DNA from: Aphanomyces cochlioides
Lineage: Eukaryota; Oomycota; Saprolegniomycetes; Saprolegniales; Verrucalvaceae
DNA length: 64,000 bases
NCBI GenBank assembly: GCA_019828595.1
Contig: JAHQRK010000017.1
Location: forward strand, 930,001-994,000
Reading direction: 5' to 3'
Shown here: positions 29,661 through 42,000 of the stretch, one piece after another
Layout of the letters: each line of letters begins with the position of its first letter
How positions within the stretch are numbered: position 1 is the first letter of the stretch
Notes under the pieces: model-generated
Seen by the model: the letters and a program-made list of their open reading frames with translations, nothing else
Databases searched by the model: none
What the model was told of the DNA's origin: nothing
Translations under genes and position numbers: made by a program

Positions 29661-31065
29661 CGAGTGAAATGGAAAATGACAACATCAACGCGGCTGGACT
29701 GCCTAGTCTACGTCGAGACCGTATACAGCCACCGCTTGGTGACCGAACGTTCCCGTCAAAAGAAGTCTCGTCTCGAACTGCAACAGCAGGGCAACTTGAC
29801 TTGCCACCTTCGTCCTGCCTATGTCATTCATGGCCATCTGTGGTTGTTCCCTTGTCTTTCTAGATCGTCGTTGGAGACAGAAATCTTTCGAGTGACAGCC
29901 ACTCACCTCGTCTACACAATGCAATTAGACGCCTCATGCTCCATCTTGTCCTAGAAGTCTCGGCAAGGGGGACAGCTTCTACTGTTGGACATCCGCTAAC
30001 TTGACGTAGCAAGCACAGCCCCTTGTATGCAGTGTACGCAGCGTCTGATCACTGAGTTGAATGGACCCATTCGTCCAGATTTGCTTGGAGGGTGTTGCGT
30101 GTTGACGGCGTTACTTCTGTCTCGTGTAATCAGGTCGACTCGATTGATTACTGTATACCTTTGTCAATGGCGGACGTAAGCAGCCCAAAGAATATTTGTA
30201 TGCGCAAGGATCTGCTTGGCCGTCATGCTGTGCTAACTGTGCATGAGCCCGTGCGAAGCCGCTGTAGGCTTGACTCACCCTAGGATTGAAGGATTGCACC
30301 ATGTTTGTATCGTCTTTGGCTGGGGTAAGGACAGTCTTGTCCATAAGGTACAATATTCAGTGAATTATTGTACCTTATGGACAACGCACTGTGAATATTA
30401 TTCACAGTGCGTCGGTAGCATGACATTTTAGATAGACATGACAGTAGTGGCGGAATCAACCATTAAGCTTACAATTTACCTTCGCTTCAAGAGTTAAGTG
30501 GGGAGCAATACTACTCAGTTGCCGTACGCTCAATGTTAGAATACAAAATCAGACGTCGCTCACATCACTTGACATTGCTTGCTCCACATTGACGCGAGAG
30601 TACTTTTCTGTGACGCCGAAGCATTCGCACTGTAGGCTTTATTCGGACCTTCGTGAAGAGAGACTACCTTTCAAACGATCAACAAGTCGATGAGAGATGG
30701 CTCCATAGCTCATCATGAGATCCTGGCGACGAACTATGATGTCAGCTCAAATACAAAAGCGATGCACTATGAACGCCCAAGTATTCCTGTAGTCAAAGTA
30801 CTCTCTCAGGTATTCTACCACCTCGTATTGTGGGGCCCTATTGAAGTAACTCCAATAATGAACCGCAGCCAATTAGAATCCTCCGCGGTTCACGAAATTT
30901 TCGCTTTTGAATAATGAGCTCAGAGAGGTCATTCTGGTTCATTATCTGTACCATATGGAAGCATCCGGTTGCTTCTGGTGTATAAGTGCCATATTTCGAC
31001 TAACGTTATTATACCTTGTTGTCTCGGAGACTGGTGCATGCGCTCGATCGAAATGCTTCACTTTT
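29661..31065. other. Intergenic between GH17 array and Tc1 element
   Basis: No gene is supported. Holds the paired palindromes at 30337-30412 and is otherwise featureless to my reading. Confidence 0.4.
30337..30412. repeat. Two adjoining hairpins
   Basis: The first stem pairs 30337-30355 with 30366-30384 (19 bp perfect, 10-nt loop). The second pairs 30384-30396 with 30400-30412 (13 bp or more, minimal loop). They share base 30384. No U-tract follows, so a terminator-like role has no support. Fold-back transposon ends are a possibility. Confidence 0.8.
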
Positions 31066-31067
31066 TA

Positions 31068-32624
31068 CAGTCTGTCCGGAAATTATAGACGCAGACGCTT
31101 TATTTTGAGTTGAGCTACCATATACTCGACCTTAGACTATAAGAATTCACTACAACATAAAAAGGCTGATTTTCGACCATCACACAATGCTAATCAATGA
31201 AGTTCGTTGATAATTTGGTGATTATGTCTAGTACTGCTGAAGTTTACATGACATGAAAGTCCACAATTTATAGACGCACACTAAGTCTACCAAAAAATGA
31301 TTGGATTAAACTAACGGAACTAGACTGAAATTCATCCAATCACGTATCTATACGTGTTCTGTGGCTTCTAACGCATTCGACAAGTCATTTTTGCATTTGC
31401 ACGATGCCACGAGGACGAAAACTGACCGACCTAGAGGTTGGCAGAGTTCTCGGCCTCCACGAAGCCGGAATAAGCAATCAAGGCATTGCTAAGAACATTG
31501 GTCGAAGCGAAAAGACCATACGAACTGTTCTCCTCAATGCCAAGGAGGTGAGAACGAAGAAAAAGGTGGGTAGAAAGTTGGTTCTGAAGAAATGCCATGT
31601 CAGGCGAATCTTTAGACTAGCTTGTGTGAAGCGTCTCTCTTGTAGAGAGATCGCAAAGGATCTTGGTTTTATCGTTAATAAGTCATGTGTTCATAGTGTA
31701 CTGCGTGCATCGAAATTCGCGAAATACATAAAGCGAAAACCTCGCCCACATCTCAAGAAGCATCATAAGATTGCTCGTATGCGCTTTGCCAAGCAATTCA
31801 TCAATATACCAGGCTTCTGGCAGCGTGTCGTCTTTTCGGACGAAAAGAAGTTCAACTTAGACGGCACTGATGGCTGTCAATACTACTGGCACGACTTACG
31901 TCGTGAGCCTGAAATGTACTCCAAGCGTGTCGTCGGTGGCGGGTCTGTTATGGTCTGGGCGGCTGTGTTTGCCAAGGGAAAGTCTAGTCTAGCCATTCTC
32001 CGAGGGAAGCAAGATTCCAGCAACTATTGTGAAACCATGTCAAAATATCTGCTGCCTTTTTGACCGAGCTCCAAGAAAGCCATGCAATCCCTGAGCCAGT
32101 TTTCCAACACGACAATGCAAGTGTTCACTTGTCAAGAGCCACTGCGAGCTTTTTGGAAGGAACGAACATCATGCCGTTGGTATGGCCGGCCAAGAGCCCC
32201 GATTTGAACGTTATTGAGAACGTTTGGGGGGTCTTGGCACGCTCAGTTTACCGAAATGGCCGCCAATTTTCTTCGAAAGAAGAATTGGAAGCCCAAATCC
32301 TGAAATCGTGGGAGCAAGTGAGTGTCTCTTACTTAGAGACACTCATCAATGATATGCCAACGCGAATGGCCGAGGTAGTCATTCGGGCAGGCTCAGGAAT
32401 TGACAGATAACTTAGTTAATTCCAATGCGTCTATTGTTTCTGGACTTAGTATTTTCTAATGTTTCATCTTTTCATGTACACGAATAGAGCAGAAAATGAA
32501 CTGTGTAGCGCACTTGTTTCCACTCGAGTTGTCTTATCTTGCACTGAGAGCGCTCAAGTTGAATCGCTTTGTAAGCATTCCAGCATTGAAAATGTTCGTG
32601 CGTCTATAGTTGCCGGACAGACTG
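31068..32624 (+). mobile_element. Tc1-family transposon with IR/DR ends
   Basis: The 1,557-bp element is bounded by TA dinucleotides (31066-31067, 32625-32626). Ends are CAGTCTGTCCGGAAATTATA versus CAGTCTGTCCGGCAACTATA on the complement. Each end holds two direct copies of a ~20-nt motif (consensus GTCCRSAAWTATAGACGCA): 31074-31093 and 31259-31278 on the left, 32426-32445 and 32599-32618 on the right. This is the IR/DR arrangement known from Sleeping-Beauty-like Tc1 elements. The transposase inside has one frameshift. Confidence 0.9.
31404..32410 (+). pseudogene. Tc1 transposase, single-base frameshift
   Basis: An N-terminal paired-type helix-turn-helix (MPRGRKLTDLEVGRVLGLHE, GRSEKTIRTVL) and second HTH are followed by the DDE domain: FSDEKKF (first Asp), FQHDNASVH (second Asp), and DLNVIENVWG (Glu) 34 residues later, the DD34E signature. 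The frame breaks at a T5 run (32057-32061). One more T would restore CCT TTT TTG ACC and a 335-residue enzyme. As read, translation ends at TGA 32061-32063, before the second catalytic Asp. Confidence 0.9.
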
Positions 32625-32626
32625 TA

Positions 32627-33830
32627 TGACCATCAATTGTAGTAGAGTAACCTATAATTTTATAGATTGGAAATTAAATGTGAGAGTCATTTCATCACCA
32701 CCAAGCATGACGCCACATCGGACTTACCAAATCGAAAGAGCTCACAAAAGCTAGTGTCATTGTGTGCGCTTGGATCAAAGCGGACATCAGGAATTGTTAA
32801 TCGCTCACGCAGGATGCGGTTCAGCAAAATGTACACAAGAGCATCGTATCCTTCAGAGTATGCCATGAGTGCGACCGCCCATGATGCTTGCATTGAAACT
32901 TCTTCAATACTAGTACTATACTACTTCATGTTTGCGAGTGTGCAGTCATATTGTATTGTAGTATAGTACACAGATCCTACAATTTTGTACTATTACCTGT
33001 TTGCGAAACCTCTCTCTTGTCGGATTGTTATCAAAAGGTTATTCTGAACATAGATTGGTTAAAATGAAAATTAAATGCAGCGGAATAAATAACGTGAGGT
33101 GCCAAACCTTAGAGTGCGGAAGCCAGAATGTCTTCTCTGCTATTACTCTTGATAGTCTTTTGAGTAAGCGCTTCTCTGTTCCCGACGTGAGGGAGGTGAG
33201 GGAATAACGGCATGCTTTTTTGCCCATACTGTATATAACTACCTCTATAATTTAATTTTATGGCCTGAAACTTGTGAAATGTATACTTTAGCTCCTGAGA
33301 AAGATTACCCCGCATGAAGGATTACGCGCCGGATGTGGAGATGCATTTCAGGGCATAATGTCCTCAATCTTCCCATGGTGCACGCGATTTCAAATCCAAA
33401 GCTCATTTCCTAGCGCAGTTTAACTTCCTCGACAATATAACGTCATCACTGGTCAAAATTTGTTACCATTGGCCTTTCATAGTGCTTTGAAAAACCACTT
33501 CGATTCCTTAACGTTAATACGCAAAGCACAACCTAAACTGCAATGTCGCCGATGTAAAAGCAGTAATGTCCATAGAATCGGTCTCCCCACTACCATCCCC
33601 TCGTGAAGGTTGCAAAAGCCCCAGCAACAATTTACGACATGCACCCAACTGGGGCTAAAATTTCTCCATAGTCCACTTTAAACCTCGAAATGGCGTCAAG
33701 TGTCAACTTTCCTCAATTTGACCCATAAGGCCATGACATTGCGGGCTTTTTAGGCGAGTCAAGATGAAATCGTGGCGATTCTTGGGGTGCATTTTGAATT
33801 CTATCTGCCACTTGGACGCGTGTATAAAAC
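32627..33830. other. Intergenic, no gene seen
   Basis: About 1.2 kb between the Tc1 element and NFS1 with no supported gene or RNA. Several short open frames overlap without family similarity. Confidence 0.4.
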
Positions 33831-33844
33831 CACATAGACGATGG

Positions 33845-33890
33845 TGATCTCTGATTGGCTAATACATCAACCAATCAATTTTGAGCCTTT
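33845..33890. promoter_or_regulatory. CCAAT-box pair upstream of NFS1
   Basis: GATTGGCTAAT at about 33853 and ACCAATCAAT at about 33870 are opposed CCAAT boxes 60-100 bp before the NFS1 ATG. Position and pairing suggest promoter elements; no experimental support. Confidence 0.35.
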
Positions 33891-33947
33891 TTCTCCAAAC
33901 TCCCATGGACGTTCAGTGGTGTTCGGAAGTGGCATATCTCCAAAGTC

Positions 33948-35447
33948 ATGTTGTCCACTGTGGTGAAGTACGGCCGCCGCGCTGTGCGATGGAATGGACT
34001 GTCCAAGGCCATGAGTACAAAAGCCGAAGACAAGCGATACAAGCCTGTGAATGAAGTGCCGGAAGCGGTGCTGAAAAACGCGCATTCCGAAGAGGTGTTC
34101 TCGCCTGGCTTTTCGATCAAGGGGCAACATGCTCCAGGCCGTGCGGCCTACTTGGATGTCCAAGCGACGGCACCACTTGATCCTCGTGTCCTCGACAAAA
34201 TGATGCCCCACATGACGCACAGCTACGGCAACCCGCACTCGCGCACCCATGCGTTCGGCTGGGATTCCGACAAAGCGGTTGAACATGCGCGTGGTCAAGT
34301 TGCATCCTTGATTGGCGCCGACCCAAAGGAAATTATGTTTACCTCGGGTGCGACTGAATCCAACAACACGATTATCAAAGGTATTGGACATTTCTACAAG
34401 TCCAAGAAGAAGCATATCATTACGACCCAAATTGAACACAAGTGCGTCTTGGACTCATGCCGTGCCTTGGAATCTGAGGGCTTCGAGGTACTTTCATTGT
34501 TTCTGTTTACAGAGCATGCTCATGACTGCTGCGTAGATCACGTATTTGCCAGTGCAAAAGAACGGTCTCGTGGATCTTGAAGCGTTCAAGGCAGCCATTC
34601 GACCTGACACTGTCCTTGCCTCTGTCATGGCTGTCAACAACGAAATCGGTGTCCTCCAACCGCTTGCTGAAATCGGTAAGATTTGCCGCGAAAACAAGGT
34701 CTTTTTCCACACCGATGCTGCCCAAATGGTCGGCAAACTTCCAATTGACGTCGATGCCATGAACATTGATGCCATGTCCATCTCAGGACACAAGGTCTAC
34801 GGCCCCAAAGGTATCGGTGCTATGTACATTCGCCGTCGCCCTCGCGTATGCTCTGTTTTCTCTTAACTCTTCGTCTCATGCTTGAATAGGTCCGTTTGGA
34901 ACCCATTTTGTCTGGTGGTGGCCAGGAACGTGGCTTGCGCAGTGGTACTCTGCCGCATCCTCTCTGTGTTGGTCTCGGCGAAGCATGCGCCATCGCTGAG
35001 CGTGAGATGGAAAACGACCACGCTTGGATTCAGTACCTCGCTCGTAAACTCCAAAAGGGCATTCAAGACGCGATTCCTCATGTGATTTTGAACGGTGATG
35101 AAACGCATCGCTACTGGGGCAATGTCAACTTGAGCTTTGCGTATGTTGAAGGCGAAAGTTTGCTCATGGCACTCAAGGACATTGCCGTCTCGAGTGGCAG
35201 TGCCTGCACGAGTGCATCGCTCGAACCTTCGTATGTGCTCCGAGCAATCGGTGTTGGTGAAGATTTGGCCCACACGTCGATCCGTTTTGGCATTGGCCGC
35301 TTCACAACCGAGGAAGAAATCGACTTTGCCATTGCGCTCTGCATCAAGCACGTAGGTCGTCTCCGTGAAATGAGCCCCTTGTGGGAAATGGTCCAGGAAG
35401 GCATCGACCCAAGCACGATCCAGTGGACTCAGGATGCTCACCATTGA
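33948..35447 (+). CDS. NFS1: Mitochondrial cysteine desulfurase
   Basis: Three exons (33948-34487, 34537-34845, 34890-35447) with GT-AG introns of 49 and 44 nt join to 468 aa. The enzyme takes sulfur from L-cysteine, using PLP, for Fe-S cluster assembly and tRNA thiolation in mitochondria. Visible: a basic N-terminal presequence ([15 protein letters not shown]), [36 protein letters not shown] with the PLP lysine (about K266), RSGTLP, the catalytic cysteine in [17 protein letters not shown] (about C389), and the eukaryotic end [12 protein letters not shown]. Length and all motifs match NFS1/IscS. It is a core gene isolated among transposons. Confidence 0.97.
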
Positions 35448-36249
35448 GCCATGTAGAATGCAGAAGTTGTTGATCGCTCCTCTCTCGAGCTGTTGTCTAA
35501 TTACATCATTTTGATTTACGAGTGGAGTGGCTTGACGAGCTTGAGCAACGCTATTTCGTCCATGCGACAGACTAGAAAGTCGCTGGGCACACATTACGCG
35601 GTATAATTCGGGAAACCGAGGGTTAACTTCCTTACCGTAGTCCGTATATTAAAAGTTGCAAGATATTATAAGTTCACAGTACTGTCGTCTGAGTTTTAGC
35701 GGTTGTACGGGGAGCTTGTGGGGGGAGTTGTGCCTCCTTCTGCGACAAGAGGGAAGGAGACGGGGAATCGTTGTTATCGTGAGGGGGTTGTTTTGGCGAG
35801 CCGTCTTGGCCGCTAGTGCCGAAAACACCCGATGAGCCAGGCATTGTAGAAAGTGAAAAGGGGATACGTGGACCGGTTGCCCGCGGTCTGACCACAGCGT
35901 CGCTTGGTCTGGTGAGGGCGATTCAGGAAGGGTGCTGAGTTGATTGAAACGACTCAGCGGGCTCTGGTTTTCGCAGACCAGAAACTCGCACACTCTCTTG
36001 GCTTAAGTTGACTCGCTCGCTCAAAGATATGCCCTCACGGAGAGGTTTGGGCCATTCACAGTGAAAACGGAAGTCTATTATCGTCTTTATCTCTCTGTCA
36101 AAGCTACAATCACACACAAAAAGCACTTCGTTTCGAGCAACTGACTGCGGCAAAAAAATGTCGTCGGCCCTTTCTCTTGGACTCACACTAATTGCACACG
36201 GTCTTCGACAATGCACAGCGCGTATCCGGAAGCAACGGCTATATCCGGC
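35448..36249. other. Intergenic, no gene seen
   Basis: No supported gene. A minus-strand frame at 35649-35993 has no recognisable domain. Confidence 0.35.
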
Positions 36250-36322
36250 TTAGAGTGTGCAGGTATCGAACCCTGTACCACCGTAGTGATAATCAGACGA
36301 CTCACCGAGTGAGCTATCCCCC
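36250..36322 (-). tRNA. tRNA-like element (A and B boxes; possibly SINE head)
   Basis: On the minus strand a 73-nt stretch has TAGCTCACTCGG (box A and D-arm with a GCTC/GAGT stem) and GGGTTCGATACC (box B and T-loop) at tRNA spacing. The acceptor ends (GGGGGA and ACTCTA) do not pair and the anticodon stem is poor, so it is unlikely to be a working tRNA. A tRNA-derived SINE head or pseudo-tRNA fits better. No anticodon is assigned. Confidence 0.35.
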
Positions 36323-36904
36323 TTTACAATATTCAAGCGACAATTGGTAAAGCAGTAAACCAGGAAGTAGTAAAGTGTAAGTGTAAATGGTAAAGTGCTC
36401 GTCTCATCTCCACATCTGGTCCATGTGATGAATCTCGGCGGGTGGATCATGGCATGGCTCTCACTCGAAGGGAATCTCAAGCGGAGGTGACACCGAGGAG
36501 GTACACGACGTCTTTGAGGCCGAGAGACTTAGCTCTGTGGAGGACCTCGACCGAGCTCGCTGTCCAGACATAGTGGGAACCACATTCGATTCCTTGCAAG
36601 ACTTGGTGAAATTATTGGTTGCGATGCAAAAGGCAAGATCCGACCGGCGTACAAAGGCGACGCTGATGTCGACAAGCCCAAGACAAAAAAAACTGACGGC
36701 CGCCAAGGTTGCTGAAGTGTACGATGCGTCGACAGACCACTTGGATCTCGCTCACCGCGGCACTGAGTCAATTGAGCCCGCGTCGTTTGCCGAGCCCAAC
36801 CTGCTAAAGAAACCACAACAACAACAGACGCTGCTCCAGTGATACTTCCATTGTTGGATGACAGTAGACCATTTGCCGGTTTAGTTCGTTTAACTTGCGA
36901 TATA
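36323..36904. other. Intergenic with an open plus-strand frame
   Basis: A frame at 36537-36842 (101 codons) has a plausible helical stretch (LQDLVKLLVAMQKARSDRR) but no recognisable domain, and I do not call a gene. 36861-36904 is an extra, slightly different copy of the end of the adjacent transposon (ACCATTTGCCGGTTTAGTTC). Confidence 0.35.
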
Positions 36905-37248
36905 CTACACCATTTGCCGGTTTAGTTCGCATTACTTGCGATATATTTCGTATCATTTGCAATATATTTCGCATCACGTGCAATATATTTCGAATGACTT
37001 GCATTTAATTTCGTGGCCCGCGACGAAAATCGATTTATATTTCGCATGACTTGCGTTATATTTCATACCTCTTGCATTTAATTTCGTATTTTTTAGCTTA
37101 TATTTCGTATCACTTGCATTCGATTTCGTGGTCATCAAAAAATGAAATCCATTAAAGAGTTTACGTCAATTCATGATCTGCAAAAATTGCTCATTTAATC
37201 TAGGCTCCAACTTCCATGTTGCCTAGAGCTTCAGCAATGCCATAGAAC

Positions 37249-38393
37249 CTATCCAGTCGTATGATGTAGCGACCGAAACCAGAAGTGTCGACCGTTACAT
37301 GATGAGTAAGGTATCAAAAATTCATATTTACCCCTGATTGCATCTCGAGCAATATGCTCTAAATACTGAATTCGAAACTCTTCTCGTGTTTGTCGGTCGG
37401 GAGGACGGCCAAGAAAAGCAGCTAAACGCTCTCGCAAACGAGTTTTGATGAATGCTTTCATCGATGACCAAAGATTCTCGATGGGATTGAGCATCGGTGA
37501 GTAAGGGCTAAGTTTCAGAAGCTGAACGCCAAAAAACTCGTCATCTTCGATGACTCTTGACAATATATCAAACAGTTAAAATAGATATTTCAAATAAATA
37601 CTTGGAGTGACAAGGGGCATTGTCAGCAATGACCACAATGTCATTAAAGCTTCCAATTGACTCAATTGCACTGCGAAGCATTCGGCGAAGCCACTCACTT
37701 GCATCGTCTGATTTGTAAGAACCGCGCTTCATTTCACAGTAGAAAAAGTTGGTAGCAGACATAGCACCAATAAGGTGCAAATGTTTTCCATGCTGAGTGG
37801 ACCCTCGCACTGAAACAGCACGACTTCCTCGTCTTGACCTTCCCTTTGTTCTTGACGTAAAAATATTGAAATTGGTCTCGTCGATCCATATAGGAATTTT
37901 TCCGAGACCTATAGCTTCACGCAGGGATCGGACGTAGTTGCGACGGAGCTCCTTGAACTCCTCTAAATTCAATTGCAACGGCTCGTAATGGAGAGTCTTG
38001 TAAGTGAGCACCCTCCCTTGCAAGACTCTCTGAACCGTTGACCGAGAAGCGCATATTCCGTATTTGTCGTTAAGCCTCACGCAGATCTCGTCCAAAGTGA
38101 GTTGACAATCGTGTTCAACCCACATTTGCACCTCATCTGCACGAGACTCATCGATAAGACACGGCTTATGACCTCCTATGTATCGGTTAAGTTTTCAACT
38201 CTTCAGTATTACCTCTTTGTTTAGGAACGGAGTCTTGATTTACTATCCATGTCCGAGCTGTGGACTCGCTGACTCCATTTGCCCGGACAATGGCTTTCCA
38301 ATCTTCCCCCGAGTTGCATGCTTGGATGATTCTCTTCTTCGGCGACGAAAAATATTTCTTGTACTTCCCACGGGTTTGTGCCTGGTCAAACAT
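37249..38393 (-). CDS. IS630/Tc1-like transposase with two tiny introns
   Basis: Exons 38213-38393, 37602-38175 and 37249-37555 join (1,062 nt) into 353 aa. The introns are 37 and 46 nt with GT-AG ends. N-terminal helix-turn-helix (GVSESTARTWIV), then a second HTH (LTLDEICVRLNDKYGICASR). The DDE catalytic core has WIDETNFNIF (Asp), VIADNAPCHS (Asp) and MLNPIENLWS (Glu), about 32 residues after the second Asp. No stops interrupt the spliced frame. Introns in a transposase are unusual but match the intron sizes of host genes here. Confidence 0.85.
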
Positions 38394-38459
38394 TAGATCT
38401 ACATAGATTCTTGCACTACCGCGCGCGTAGTCTCTGCTGATGTCTTCAGGGCAGAATGT

Positions 38460-38605
38460 ATTCGAAAATGTGCCAAATCTTGCCTAAAGACTCAAAAAGC
38501 GCGCGAGAGTTTGGCGCACTTCAATACTTTATTGAAGTATCATAGTGTAGCGAAACTTTCGCGCGCTTTTTAAAATTGTAGGCAAGCTTTGGTGCATTTT
38601 CGAAT
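38460..38605. repeat. 146-bp imperfect palindrome inside the transposon
   Basis: Ends ATTCGAAAATG (38460) and CATTTTCGAAT (to 38605) begin an inverted repeat. It includes AAAAAGCGCGCGAGAGTTT paired with the complement of AAACTTTCGCGCGCTTTTT and a tight centre CTTCAATACTTTATTGAAG. It lies between the transposase start and the right arm. A nested MITE or a cis-element of the transposon are both possible. Confidence 0.7.
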
Positions 38606-39014
38606 GTCCATGGCATGGGCACACCAGTTGAGACTACACGTGTAGAGAAAGACTCTATATGCAATCTAACATTGCCCAGTCATAACACTTTGGGTAGTAC
38701 AAGATACTCGTTTCCTCGACAAAGTCGGTAATCTTCGAAGCATTCAGCCCAGGAGAAAATTGGAAATGAATAATTTTTAATTGTTAGCTGCGAATTTAAA
38801 TGCACGTGATACGAAATATAAGCTAAAAAATACGAAATTAAATGCAAGAGGTATGAAACATAATGCAAGTCATGCGAAATATAAATCGATTTTCGTGGCC
38901 GACCACGAAATTAAAGCAAGTCATACGAAATATATTGCACTGATACGAAATATATTGCAAATGATACGAAATATATCGCAAGTTAAACGAACTAAACCGG
39001 CAAATGGTGTAGTA

Positions 39015-42000
39015 CTTACTGTTAAAATTTATACAGAAGCTACAATACCAAAATATAATAAATCAGAGGCTTGAAAATTTAACACCTTTGACTTACTGAT
39101 ACCTCTCAAATCATATATTTTGATTTTAATGGGTAATATTTGACATGTCCACAGCCATTCATTTTCTTGTAAATAAAGCTGTTTCGATCAGTTACCTTGT
39201 TTTACGATGGAACGATCGAGCTAGAAGTTGACGATAGTATGGCTGTCTTTGACTATTAATAGAAACATAAACTGTAATTCGATGATCTTTGGTTTTCATT
39301 AAACATCTAGTTCATTAACTCTAACTTTCACGTCGCTCGATACGTTGTCACGTGAGCTCGAGCCACTTATGCAACATGGCGCGCACGTATCTTGTTGGTC
39401 GACTTGATTGAAAAGTCGTAGTGTGCGCACAAGCTTGTCGCCCACAGCAACAGAGCGCGCAGACAACTTGTAGACCGACTCAATCGTGAAGGAGCTACAA
39501 TCCATCCTATTGTAGAGTAAACGACTATTGAGATGACGATGCCGCACACATACACTGCATTGCTGGCTTGGTAGCTGGTCTTCACTTGTCCAGAGGATGC
39601 GGGAGATGTTGGTCTCGCTTGGTGTCTCGTCTGGGTCTTGTGATCGGCAAATGGATTTTTCACTGTTTGGCCAAACAAGCATTTCCTGCAAAAATCAATT
39701 TTTCTAATAAATGATACTACTCTGTTCCACAAATATGGTTAATAAATATTCGCAGGTTTTTTAATATATGAAGTTAAGTATGACGGGGACAGTGAGTGAA
39801 TCTAAAAATATAATAAATTACGACGGGTCACTAGATGCCCTGACGGTAAGCTTGATTGTCAAATCATGGAAGTCAGTGATTAAGTTATCTACCAGAGTTA
39901 ACAATAATGATGTTGAATATTGTTCCCCTTCGTGGGAACTTTCACTTGATCCGAAGAATCACGAATGATTTTCTACTCATCTCAAACACGACGTTGATAA
40001 CACTTTGTTGTCTCGTGGTTCATATCTGTGGTGCCATGAACGTTTCGCATAGAAAAACTTTCATGACACTTGAAGGTTATTGACAATAGATATATCTCCA
40101 CCATTGAACAAGAAATGATTCTTCAATCAATGGTGGAGATGATGAATATCCTCTCTCTCAATGTAAAGATCTTAGCTACATCGCAAGGGTTGAACGTTGC
40201 CCCACCGACATGTCGATCACTTGTCGGCCGAGACGTCTAGCCTCCATCTGTAAGACTTAAGTCAGCTTAGATGTTTCATAAGGCGCTTAAATGACTCAGA
40301 GATGCTCGGTCAGGTGCACAACAACACATTTGAGGACTTTGGCCCGAACATCCTTCCTTAGTTATGAAAGCAATCTCGTCGTGGAATTATATCTTGAGAT
40401 TTGTAAACTGACACTTTGTTTCAGCCAAAACTTTTATGAATCAGCTCATTAAATTGAACAAAAAATTCCCTTATATTTGATTCGTTGTAAGCTCTCAGAA
40501 TCCGGCTTCTTTTATCCAATCGGATTCTTGAATCAAAAGTTACGGAACAATTAACAATAATTGTGGAACTGAGTAGTACCTTTCAAAATAGATATCTATG
40601 TAAAAAACGGTAATTGAGGTTATCTTGAAGTTTGTATGCAACTTATAATATACCAATCTTCAACTTCGATGCCATCCTGCCTACCTTCGAAACTTTGTAT
40701 AAGGTCTGAAATATGGACGCAACTTTTGATTTAACGTTACGTTCTCATCAACAGTTGTTAAATATAATTTTGTCCAATGAAGTATTGTCGTATGACTAGA
40801 TTGTAGGATAATTGGATAAAATTGGTAAAATTATACGAGTTGGATTGGACAATACATATCTCTTATGTTCTGATATTGTCCTTTTCAGTGAAATGTGGAC
40901 TTGACAGGTCATTGGCCAAATCGCATCTTAATCGACTATACTTAATTTAATATGAAATATCGTATAGTATACAAAGTTAAGTACAATTTCTTCCAGGCAA
41001 TGGTACTGAGCTAAGTTCACTAACACCTGCATCCCAGAATACCGTCATGTATGATTTCTACGCCCAATACAACCTCGTTATGAAGTGTCAAGACGCCGCG
41101 CGTATCTTCCGCGAGTCAGCGTCCATCATGGCCTGGCCTTTCCCCAAGTCATAAAATTAAGGTGATTTGATTTGTCAAAATATTGAAAATACTGCTATAT
41201 GATTGGCTAGTCGATTGTTAGTCGATTCTGCTAAGTCGATTCGATTCGACAGCCCAGTCCAATTTGGAATTGAATGCATAATAGCAGTTACGTTGTATTT
41301 CCACATGTATTGATGTCTTACGACCGCTGGAAAAGCAAATTTGAAGATTGAATACTAGATTACTACCATTATATCTGAGTGAAATCAACTTCGGCGATGA
41401 AAAATGGGATTATCTTGTTGATTTATTGTATTATTATCCCCATTGTCTATTCGTTTGACTGTCCAGTCTCTACGTGCACTACCATAGTAATAGTCAAGCG
41501 TATTTCATTCGCGACAGTCGATCATCTACATGTAGCTTTTATCTTAGACAGTGACAGAATTCATTGCGCTTTCCACTTAGAAATGAATCCTACGCGTCGC
41601 GTCAAGTCATCATCCCCTTCATAACTTCCAAGTTGATTCTTAAACATGATTTCTTTCCCGTAAGATTTCGTCAACTTTGCAAGGCTTATCGACTGATCTC
41701 TCTCCTCTTCAGCAGTCTAGTCGTTGCCTTTGTTGTTGCCGTAATATGGCGTTTGCTGTGTGAGCAGTATACGCTTTTCATTGAGTAATTTTCTCTGAGG
41801 GACTGTTTCTAGCTTCTATCGAGGAATGCATTTTCATGACAAATGCTACATGGACTTGCTCCATAAGACTGCCCCTCAATCTTCGAAGAGGGAGTCAAGG
41901 GACAACTGGCGTCGTCATTTACTTCGAAGTATTGGAGATGACCAACTTTGTCAGCGATGCATTTTGACCCAATCATATCGATAATTTTTTAAGGTTGGAT

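Larger units (their letters stand above)
36905..39012. mobile_element. IS630/Tc1-like transposon with long repeat-rich ends
   Basis: TA at 36903-36904 and 39013-39014 flank a 2,108-bp element. The left arm 36905-37131 and the right arm 38790-39012 are inverted copies beginning CTACACCATTTGCCGGTTTA. Both arms are largely tandem ~20-nt AT-rich units of the form CTTGCAATATATTTCGTATC. Such arrays could be multiple transposase binding sites (inference). The enclosed transposase is intact after splicing, so the element may be active. A partial second left end lies just outside (36861-36904), suggesting nested insertion or end duplication. Confidence 0.85.

Noticed and set aside
36537..36842. 101-codon plus-strand frame
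   Set aside because: Only a generic helical stretch; no family, promoter or conservation evidence within the window.
40094..40140. 14-bp hairpin as a terminator or RNA gene
   Set aside because: Eukaryotic context, no transcript nearby, and the stem is short enough to be incidental.
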